From Asterias amurensis (taxonomy: Eukaryota > Echinodermata > Asteroidea > Forcipulatida > Asteriidae): 64,000 bases of DNA. The position numbers and the translations under genes were made by a program. The stretch covers positions 6,386,001 through 6,450,000 of the forward strand of contig NC_092662.1 in assembly GCF_032118995.1 (NCBI RefSeq), given 5' to 3'. Below are positions 21,997-33,900 of this stretch, piece after piece (position 1 is the stretch's first letter; the number at the start of each line of letters is the position of its first letter). A model generated the notes under the pieces. The model saw only the letters and a program-made list of their open reading frames with translations. It was not told the origin of the DNA and made no database searches.

Positions 21997-24900
21997 CAAA
22001 CTGATGGACAAATCAGATAATGGGTAAAGTATCTTTCTCTAGGACACAAGTGCCCTGACCAGCCGTCGATTTCACCAAACTCATCCTAACTTAGGATTAA
22101 TCTTATTACTAAGGATGAGTTAAGTTCCCTATCTGAAGACGTAGGACACGTTGAACCCATCCTAGGTTAGGACGGGTTAACTAACTCGAGATAGGATTAA
22201 TCCCAGCGTTTCGTGAAATCGGCCGCAGGACTCGAACCCACAATCTGCTGATCAGAAACATCAGAGCTTGAACCCAGTGCTCTTAACCACTCGGCACCAT
22301 GACATTTCTACTTACCATTCGATTAATATCCCCGATACAAATCCACTTGGATCCCTCGGAAGCAGTCACAGCCCACTTGGAATGATCCTTCGTCTCGCGG
22401 ACATATTCTTCCGTACCAAGCATCAAGGAAACAATGTTGATGGCTTTATAAGTCCCATCGCAGGATGAGTTTATTTTACCCCGACCGTCCTGCCAAGTCT
22501 CAACGAAAATATCACTCTTGAGGTATGGGGCGAGCCAAGAGGAATAAATGTCTGCAGAGAAACAAAGGAAGAGAGGGTCTTTACAATGTGACTTGTACTA
22601 AAACGAAATGGGCTGAACATTTCAGAAAATCACTTTTTCTTTACCCGGTACCAAAAAGAGTGTTACAATTCAGAAAATTTAGAAATAAAGTGTATAGTTA
22701 TATCTTTCTCAGTTGTATCACTCTTTGAGGTCCTGGGTCAAGAATAAGGGTAAACCCAGTTCATTTTGTCAATCCCTGTCTCTGACTATTTGTCTTTCTA
22801 CATTTAGTTGCTCAACATCTTATAGGAATATTTGAAGGCTCAAATCTGTTTATAAAAAACACCTTTAATCGAGAAAGAAAACTGGAGAAATCACATGCCT
22901 GATTCAAAAGGAACTAAAGTTTGATTTTTCAGTAAGGTCATTTATAAACAGACTACCAGAAGAAAGAGTTTTAAGATCGCTTCGCAGGTCACTGCTTTTG
23001 TGTTAAAGACCAGATCATTCCTGGCGTGTTATATTGGAGACTGCTGTGTCCTAAAGAGGACCTCGACCACTCAACTATTTTTTTTTTGTACATCGACGTG
23101 ATCGGTAGAGATACAGAGTCTGAAATCGTGGACCTTCCAAACATGATGAGGGATAAACACCTCTGGGTGACGTTGTGCATGAAATCTCGGTTGCGACCGC
23201 TAAATGATGATGATAATAATGACGACTACCAGTACAGGGGTCGATTCCACAAAGAGTTAGGACTAGTCCAAACTTAACTTAGGACCATTCCTAGGAGATA
23301 TTGAAACTTCAGTCTAGTCCTAAGTAAAGACAAGTAACTCGATATAAGACTAGTCTTACCTCTGTGTGAAATCCATCCCAGGTTGTTTTAAGACACTGGA
23401 CACTATTGGTAATTGTCAAAGACCAGTCTTCTCAATTGGTGTATCTCAACATGCATAAAATAACAATCCTGTGAAAATTTAAACTCGATTGGTCGTAGAA
23501 GTATAATGAAAGAAAAAACACCCATGTCACATGAAGTTGTATGCATTCAGATGCTTGATTTCGTGACCTCAAATTCTAAATCTAAAGTTTTGAAATCAAA
23601 TTCGTGAAAATTTACTTCTTTCTCGAAAACTATGCCATTTCAGAGGGAGCCAATTCTCACACCATTTTATACTATCAACCTCTCCCCATTACTTGTTACC
23701 AAGTAAGGTTTTATGCTAATAATTATTTTGACTCCTTTAAAGTAATCTTACTTAACTAACCTTCACCATACTTTGTAGATTTGGCAAAACTGGTGAATGA
23801 CTGTCCGCCACTCGAGGTAAGGGATACACTTCTATTCCAGGGTGGTGAAGATACATGCTTCTTATTAGCAGCACTGACTATGCTAGGGATCTTCTCAACA
23901 AGGTCAGATGGTAGGTTGGAGTCGTAGACCCAGGGGTAGTTGTACATCAACTGTTGACCTAAAAGAGAGGGAAAAAGTTGGAGATATTTGTAAAAAAATA
24001 AAAAAAGAGTAACTTGTGTGTGTTTGAAGCTTTGCATGGTGTGGATAAAAAGGAGGAAACTATAAATAAACAGTAAACTTGAGGGTTAACCATGTTGAAA
24101 GTGTCGTGGCCAAGTGGTTAAAAGCACCGAATTCAAACTCTGGTGTTTCTGATCAGCAGAGTGTGGGTTCCCGTCGAATCCCCTGCCGTGACACTTGTGT
24201 CCCTGAGCAAGACACTTAACCATTGCTTCGTCCTTCAAATGGGATGTAAAGCTGTTGATCCCATGTGTTGTGTTACGCATGTAAAAGAAACTGACTGCCC
24301 TTATCGAAAAGAGAAGGGGTACGCCCCGGTGTTCCTGGCTGTGGCTGCTGTATGCGACGCAGCACCTTGTAAACTCTTATATAGGTGCTATATATTTGGG
24401 TCTCATAATTCATAACTTTCAATAACCTCTCTGTATATACTGAGTACATTGTTGGTAGATACGTGCGCCTTTATAAGACTTTGATACTATTATTATGTGT
24501 AAATCTATTTTGTGTACCAAAAGCGTCATGTCACACGAGGCAATTTACATGCAACCAGTTCCAGGCAATCTCCAAGAAGAAAAGGCATTATCATTTGAAT
24601 ATTCACATTATTATTCTTTGGGGAACTGAAGACATTGTTTGAAAAAAAAAATAGTCCTGTGCTACCAAAGTGTTCCATTAGCATGCACTGCAGTTGGTTG
24701 CCAGCCTCCAAATTGCCTGTAAAAGTGTCCTCATGTTACAAGGCCCTTTGAATGTGAAACTTTGTACAGTGAGGTCTAAGCTTGGGCGATATCGATACAT
24801 TTTATTCACGATATATCGCCGACAATATATCGTGATATTCGATATAATCGCGATTAATTAAATTTGACATCGTCAGTCTTCAAACTCCCAGTGAAAGTTG

Positions 24901-27900
24901 TAGAAGAGACTAGTCTTCTGGTTTTACTCCAAACCTATGGGGTGAAAGATGTCTCAGCTAGGAAATACATCACGATATTGCGATACTTGACCGATATCGC
25001 GATATATCGCGGTATATCGCGATATATAGCGATATACCGATATTTCGATTAAAACCAAATCGATCCGATATCGAAATCGTTTCCAAATTAATATCGGTAT
25101 ATTCGATAATATTGTGGTATCGCCCAAGCTTAGTGAGGTCCTGCAGTTGGTTGCCAGCCTCCAAATTGCCTGTAAAAGTTTCCTCATGTTACAAGGCCCT
25201 TAGACTGTTCAAATTGTGCGTTTGCCAGACACATTGCATAATGCGCAATGCTGCTGGTGTACTAAGATCGTGCGCAAGTTTTTAGTCACCAAGAGCAACT
25301 GTCGTCCAATGATCTACCTCATTTAACCTCAGTTGAGGGCACTGTTTCAAAGTGTGACGTCATATGCAACCGGGGTCTATTAAATGTTTTTAAAAGTGAG
25401 CGATTTTGTTTCCACCACAAGTTTAATCAAAATGTATGACTGCTTTGTTGTTTGATTTACCAATTTCCTCAAATTGATCGAAGCCGAACGTTACACACAG
25501 GAACGACTGTCCATTTCTTCTTGCACTGTTTGGCCAGTTGTAGCTCAGTGACGAATTTCTAGGGAAACGGGGAGTACTGTGGACGAGCCAGAAGCCGCTG
25601 CTTGCATCAAATGCCAAATCACCTGATGGAAAGAAAAGTAAAAAAAAAACAGGGAATTATATTTTCATAAAACATAAAACTATCTCATATGAAATGCAGC
25701 AAATAAAACTGTATTAATTGCATTTTAATATTTTATATGTTGCTGTACAATAGGATTGTAAATTTCATGTATTTTTATATACTTGACGAATAAACCATTC
25801 AATTCAATTCAACTCAATTATTATTTTGGGTTTTACCCTTACACCGATGTGTTTTAGCAATGTAAACTCAGTACTTTCCTCAATTCTGGCATAAATTACT
25901 CGAGTGGGACTTCACACCCCTTTGCAATGCTAGAGCACATGTCTTATACCAACTACATTGTAGACCACCAAGATTACCTGGTAGCCAGAGGCTACTGTTT
26001 TGTTATGCTGTACACTTCTATGCTGTGGAAGTTGCTTAAAGACACTGGACACTATTGGTAAGTGTCAAAGACCAGTCTTCTCACTTGGTGTATCTCAACA
26101 TATGCATAAATTAACAAACCTGTGAAAATTTGAGCTCAATCAGTTGTCAAAGTTGCGAGATAATAATGAAAATAAAAAAACATTGTTACACAAAGTTGTG
26201 TGCTTTCAGATGCTTGATTTCGAGACCTCAAATTCTAAATCTGAGGTCTCGAAATCAAATTCATGGAAAATTACTTCTTTCTCGAAAACTACGTTTTTTC
26301 AGAGGGAGCCTTTCTCACAATGTTTTATACTATCAACAGCTCTCCATCACATGTTACCAAGTAAGGTTTTATGCTAATTATTTTTTTGAGTAATGACCAA
26401 TAGTGTCCACTGCCTTTAAAGGTAGCTATTGTTGTAAAAAAGATACAGAGTTTCACTGTGTCTGAAGCAACGTGGATTTACCCAACGTCTGTCTGACAGA
26501 CATGACAGAGGACGCGAGTTTACTGAATGCTAACAACGGAATTACTTTGCTCACATAGCATGCTAACGAGTTCTAATGACCAATAGTGTCCACTGCCTTA
26601 AATGCCACGTGCATTTACAAAACATTGGTTTCAAGTATAAATAGTCATGTTTACCTTTTGTGTGACCATAAATTCTAGCTGTTTTATCACTGTCTGGTAG
26701 CTCATCATTGTACATCAAATAGCCGACATCCTGCCAAAATAAATCCCAAAGAAAACAGGTGTTTTCATGATTGGAAATGTGAGTAAACTAAATCACAAAG
26801 TTATTGCCATTCATGTTTTTAAAAAAAAATTTGTCTTTTTAAAGGCAGTGGACACATTTGGTTATTACTGAAAATAATTGTTAGCATAAAAACTTACTCA
26901 GTAACGAGTAATGGAGAGCTTTTGATAGTATAGAACATTTCGAGAGAGAAGTAATTTTCCACAATTTTGATTTCGAGACCTACGAATTAGATTTTGAGGT
27001 TCCGAAATCAAGCATCTGAAAGCACACAACTTCCTGTGACAAGGGTGTTTTTTCTTTCATTATTATCTCGCAACTTTGTTGACCAATCAAGTTCAAATTT
27101 TCACACGTTTTTTGGTTTTAAACATAATGTTGAGATACACCAAGTGAGAAGACTGGTCTTTGACAATTACCAAAAGTGTCCAGTGTCTTTTTAAAATATC
27201 AAGTTCCAAAACCAGTGGGGATTGTTTTTAAAAGATACACCAAGCTTCTATAATCTGTTTTCTCCCTGAATTTGAATCAATATTTAAACTGCGCTTAAGA
27301 AGGATGTCCATTCGATCAGAATGCACGGAAATGACCATTGCTTCCCATTACACTCAGCTGACATCGTTTTCAAGCCATAGAGAGTGATGTGTATTGTAAT
27401 AATCCGTGTCCTTAGTTTCTATAGACAATAGAGTATCATCATGGGATGTCGTTGCATGTCATCATCGACCCCCTACACTAGTGTCTTAGCGTCGCATCCT
27501 TCCCTTGATGTTTAAGCTGATTGAAGTGCCCTCGAGTTAAAGGAAATGTAGACGTACTGTTGATATCTTACAAAAGTCTTGTCACTCCGATTGGGAACCA
27601 TTTGGTATCCCCATGGGAGAAGAAGCATCCAATCAGGAATTATTGTATATCCCGTTTGGGGTAGTTTGATTGATATCATATATTTATGGGAACCATTGAT
27701 ACCCTCAACAGGCAAAGAATCCATTCGGGGTAATAGTATCCCATTTGGGGTAGTTTTATTGATATCATAATTTAGGTTTCCTGATTGGGAACCATTGATA
27801 CCCTCAACAGAATAAGAAGCATCTAATCAGGGGTAAGAGTATCCCGTTTGAGGTAGTAGTTTGATTGATATCATATATTTAGGTTTCCTGATTGGGAACC

Positions 27901-30900
27901 ATTGATACATGTACCTTCAACAGAAGAAAGAAACATCCAATCAGGGGCATTAGTATACCCCGATTGGGATAGTTTGATTGATTTCATACACAAAGGTTTT
28001 ATGATTGGGAACCTTGATTATTGAAGGAGCATCCAGATCAGGGTAAAACATGTAGTATATCCCTGGGGCAGTTAATGTGACAATGGAAGTGATTGGTATG
28101 AAAGTAGATTTTGAATCCCGAGGCCCTAAACCTTCACTTTAATTCCTAATTGTGGGAGGGTTGACCATGTCCCTGTAAGCCACTCTCTCAATCAGGGTAA
28201 TAGTATATCCCGTTTGGGAAAGTTAAAGTGACACTGGGGGGGGGGGGGGGTGATTGGTATGAAAGTAGATTTCAATTCCCGAGGCCCAAAACCTTCACTT
28301 TAATTCCTCGTAGTGGGCGGTTGACCATGTCCTTGTAAGCCACTCTCTCAATCAGGGTAATAGTATATATCCCGTTTGGGAAAGTTAAAGTGACACTAGG
28401 GGGGGGTGATTGGTATGAAAGTAGATTTCAATTCCCGAGGCCCAAAACCTTCACTTTAATTCCTCGTAGTGGGCGGTTGACCATGTCCCTGTAAGCCACT
28501 CTCTCCAATTTATTACTCCCTTCAACTAGTCGCTACTAATCATCCATTGAAGGTTACACACCCACAACTCAGTTTGATGACTCTAGTCGTGACAGATATC
28601 AAGCCTATAGCATCAAGGATAGGGCCCCTAATATGTCCCTGGGATGCACATGACGGAAAGGCAAAAACATCACTGCTTTTCTCCTGAAGACGAGCAGAGC
28701 ACATGAATACTGTTTGAAAAGTCGAGACCAAACCAGCTCTTTTCAGAGCCAACACTCACTCATAAGAGATTTACAAATGGTTGTACCTGCAAGTTTACTA
28801 TTTATTTATAGTTCCTTCTTGTTTCTCCACACCTTGCAAAGCTTCAAACAATATTTATCACTGCGTTCAATTGATGATATGAGTGTAGTACTCGACAAGA
28901 ACCAAATCTGAGAAATACAAATTGTAATAATGGCAGCTTTAATCAACTCAACAATTGCAAGTGACTTGATGAGCTGTACATTCTGTGCCTATTTTAGTTA
29001 CACCCAACGCCAAGTTCTTGCAGCGATTTGGTTTCTGATGTCATTCGTTGGCGTTACTGGAAACAGTTTGGTGATTATCGCTATCCTGTCGTCACCAAAG
29101 CTTCAACGCGTCACAAACTATTTTGTGTTTAATCTGAGTGTTGCTGACTTGTTAACGAGCTTGTTTATACCGTTTACTGCAGTGGCTGTATTGAATGAGA
29201 CAGAGTGGCCACTACCCATGGTATTGTGCTCTATAACGGCGTTCATTCTCCTCACCTGTCTTGGTTGTAGCATCAACAACTTGGCGTGTATCGCTGTTAA
29301 CCGCTTCGTTCTCATCACCAAGAAACAAGAGACTTATCGAAGACTCTTCAGCAAACGGCGGACAATCCTCGCCATTTTAATCACGTGGCTGATCCCACTC
29401 TTCACCACAGTTGTACCAACCAGTATCGGCTACATCCAGCTTGGCTTTGAACCGAAATATTCCTCGTGCAGTTGGGTGCTTGCTCAATCCAGCAACGGCT
29501 TTGTTCTTATCCTGTTTGCTACATTCTGCCCAATCCAGTTGTCCGTCATTATCTACTGTTATATCAGAGTGTTCACTCACATTCGCCAGCACGCTAAGAA
29601 AGTTGAGCCCTCACTAGGCACCAAAACAGAGACCGTCTCGACAGTCCTTGACACAGTCAGCTCAACCACTACTCGTCCCAAACCACCAGATATCGCATCC
29701 TCCTCAACAGCTAAGGAACCGAAACCAAAGCGAAGTAGACTTCAGGTTCAAGTCACGATCAATTTATTTCTCGTGGTATGTGCGTTCATTCTCTGCGTTG
29801 TACCGTATGCAGTTACCCTTCTAGTCCCAAGAAGTCGTCAAGTGTTCCCCTTTGCAGCGACCCTCTTCATGGGTAATAGTTGTCTCAATCCGATCATCTA
29901 TGCCTTTAAACATCCTCAGTTCAAGACAGTGTTCCGCTGCATCCTAACGGGGAAGTTTTCTGAGATACCAAAATGAAAACTTACAGATGCGCACATCCGC
30001 AAAACAAAAGTGAAAGAAATAACTCTTGATGGTGAGTCAAAGAGAAAATGGAAGTTTTCTGAATTACCAAAATAAAAACAATAACTGATGAGCACATCCA
30101 TGAAACAATAATGAAAGAAATAACTCTTGATGGTGAGTCAGAGAGAAAATGGAAGTTTTCTGAGATACCGAAATGAAAACAATTACTGATGCGCACATCC
30201 GTGAAACAAAAATGAAAGAAATAATTCTTGATGGCGAGTCAGAGAGAAAATGGAACTCCGCTCCTACTGAAAGTGAAATTACCATTACGTGACAGAAACA
30301 CTTTTCACACGATCCAGCCTTGATTTCACAAAACACTCAGACTCATTAAGATGAGTTGTTAGAATTTATTTGTACTGTTGACGTTGCACTTTGCATAGCA
30401 GTTGACAGTGATACAGAGGCTACATCAATCTTAAAGGCACTGGACACTATTGGTAATTACTCAAAGTAATTTTTAGCATAAAAAATTACTTTGTAACAAG
30501 CAATGGAGAGCTGTTGATAGTATAAAACAGTGTGGGAAACGGCTCCCTCTGAAGTAACGTAGTTTTCGAGAAAGAAGTAATTTTCCACGAATTTGATTTC
30601 AAGACCTCAATAGATTTTCAGGTCCCGAAATCAAGCATCTGAAAGCACACAAGATCGTGTGACAATGGTATTTTTTCTTCCATAATTATCTTGCATCTTC
30701 GACGACCAACATTGAGCTCAAATTTTCATAGGTTTCTATTTTGTGCATATGTTGAGAAGTGAGAAGACTGGTCTTTGACAATTGCCAATAGTGTCCAGTG
30801 TCTTAAAAGCTCTTTGTGAAAATGGGCTCAAGAAAATTTATTGGATTTTGAATGAACACCGATTATGCTAGCTCCAATGGTACATCTTGCTTTACCCTAC

Positions 30901-33900
30901 TCCCAGGCAGGGGTGGAAACCGGCTAGTTCTCGGGAGTTGCCAGGGTTAGGCAAATCAATTGTGAAAAGGTCAGCCTAATTTTACAAAACATTTCCTCGG
31001 AAGTTCATCTGATGTAAACAAGGCTAGAGAGGAAGTGCCTTGCCCTTTAAGAAGTGAGTTTCACTGTCAGACCTGCTGTTTGTTATCAATTTTTTTTGGT
31101 ACAATTCCAACCTTGCTGATCACCAATCAATATTGGTCAATACTGACCACTGATATCTTATGGTAAAAACCCTTGACATTGGACAAAGTCCTCTGCTGAA
31201 ACAACTCAATTATTTCAGCGATCAATCAAGCTCTCAAAACAAGTTTATTAAAAGGTGATTAACAACAAGCTGAATGGCAATGACTAGTAATTAAAAACTC
31301 CTACACCGTCATAACAATGAGAAGGTCTCTTCATTTAAAATCTGTAAAGCTTGAGGATCAATATGTCAAGTGGGGCCAAGGTTTTCTGACGGCAATGAAA
31401 TTTTAATGAAAGCATTAAACAGTGATGGGTGAATGCAATCTGTAGTTAGTTTCATTTGAGATGGAATCGGTGACACGGAGAACACCACTTGATGTCATAT
31501 TATCATCTTAACTAATTATATTTGACTCTGAACTGACTAGATGCAGGCAAGACAACTGCTTTACTTCAAAGTCAAAGATTGATTTTCCTGGACCCAACCT
31601 GACGGAAGAGCTACAAAATGAACTCAGAAATGTTTCACTCTACCAAAAATGGTTGATACTCAAACAAAATTTGTTGACGCACTCCAACATTTGAAGAAAT
31701 AAGATCAACTATCATCTCAACATTTCAAGATGGCTAATAAGACAGTTGATGCCGATGTTTATGTGAGCTACGCAGAACGTCAAATTCTCGCCACTATCGT
31801 CATAACGATCTCATTCCTTGGCGTCACTGGTAATCTGCTGGTTATAGCTGCTGTGATTCTCACTAAGAAACTACACCATACGACAAACATGTTTGTATTG
31901 AATCTTAGCATAACTGATCTACTCACTAATATATTCATCCCATTTGGGGCTGTGGCTGTTTTGAGTGAAGTAGAGTTTCCACTCCCCATGATTTTATGCT
32001 CTCTCACCGCATTCATCTTCTACGCGTGCTTTGGATGCAGCATAAACAACCTAATGTGTATCGCGATTAACAGATACGTCATGATTATTCACAAGAGGGC
32101 GACATACCAGCGTCTCTTCAGTCCGAAACGCACCGTCGTTGCCATCCTTCTGACGTGGCTGATACCGATGTGTTTCTTAATCATCCCAGTCGCGACAGGT
32201 TTTATTAAACTTGGATTTGAGCCAGAGTACTCGTCTTGTAGCTGGGTAAAGGCTGAGTCGCAGCCAGGTTTTCACCTAATTCTCTTCGCGGCTTTCTGCC
32301 CATTACAGCTCGCTACCATCTTCTTCTGCTACATCAGAATTTTCTATCATATTTCCAGCCATGCCAAGAAAGTCCGTCACTTGGATAGAGCTCCGTCTAT
32401 ATCTGAAATCACCTCAAACGTTCCTGAGCCCCCCGCTAACAGAAAAAACAAACTCCAAGCGGAAGTGACTAAAAATCTCTTTACTGTGGTGTGTACATTT
32501 TTCCTTTGTGTAGCACCTTACAGCTTCAGTCTCATTTTGCCCAAAACTGAGCAGTTTATTCCTATTGCTGGTGTCATTTTAACTGGTAACAGTTGCGTTA
32601 ATCCCTTGATTTACGCCGCTAAACATCCACATTTCAGGACTGTTTTTCGATGCATCATCACCATGAAATGTACAGAAATACCAGAGAGAAGTTCTTTCAA
32701 ATGTTTCTGTTAAATTATTATCTTGTTCTATATTTTGAGCTGTATTCTACCTTACACACACATGAAACATTGGGTTGTATGTTGTAGATGTTATCTTCGA
32801 TGTTTGGTTTTTAAATGACATTTTTTTCTGTAAATACAATTTTAATTAATGCAGTCAAACATAAGTGATTAATGGCAGGCTATACTTTTGGTGGTTAACA
32901 AAGACCAGTATCCTCACTCTGTGCCGAACACATGACAAACCTGTGAAAATTTTGGCTCAATTGGTTATTGAAATTGCAAGAAAATAATGATAGAAAAAAA
33001 CACCCTTGTTGCACAAAATTTCAGATTGTGATCACAGATTCTCAGATAAAACATTTGTGTAAAACAATTTACATCTTTCCCTAAAATTACTTGAACTTCT
33101 AAGGGTGTTGTTTCTAACTTTGTTTTATAATCAATATAAACCACATGGGAAACTGACTGGGTAAATTTTAAAAATGATTTTTGGGGTTAGGCCCGAGCTG
33201 AGTTATCACATGGTAACGACCCTGTTGGTTTTAAACGGCCGTTTAAGAACTCGTCGCCAACTAGTGCTGGGCGAATAGTGAATTTTTGTTATTCGGGTAC
33301 CGCTGGCCAACTATCCGAAATTAACCGGTTAATTTCGGATAGTTGGCCAGCGGTACCCGAATAACAAAAATTCACTATTCGCCCAGCACTAGTTGGCGAC
33401 GAGTTCTTAAACGGCCGTTTAAAACCAACAGGGTCGTTACCATGTGATAACTCAGCTCGGGCCTAACCACAAAAATCATTTTTAAAATTTACCCAGTCAG
33501 TTTCCCATGTGGTTTATATTGATTATAAAACAAAGTTAGAAACAACACCCTTAGAAGTTCAAGTAATTTTAGGGAAAGATGTAAATTGTTTTACACAAAT
33601 GTTTTATTCAAATAGTTTTTTCGCCGCTAGAGGGCGCTGTTGCTCTGAGCTCTTATGGGCGGATTGATATTAGTTTTAGTCAGTGTCACTCGGTTCATTC
33701 ATGAAAATGACCGGATCTAATTTAAAGATGGCGATTTGCTTTTTCTTGTGATCGTGTTTGACTCTACGTGAAGGAAAACTTTTGTAATCTTTGAACAAAT
33801 TACTACAGAAATGTCATTGTTTTGACTCTTCCTGGAGGTGAGCATAGTTAAATACTTAATTTATGCTGTTTTATGCTGTCTTAGTAGAAGTTTCATAAGG

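Noticed and set aside
21763..22049. Poly-Asn / poly-Ile open frames on the minus strand
   Set aside because: They are translations of the ATT microsatellite, not genes.
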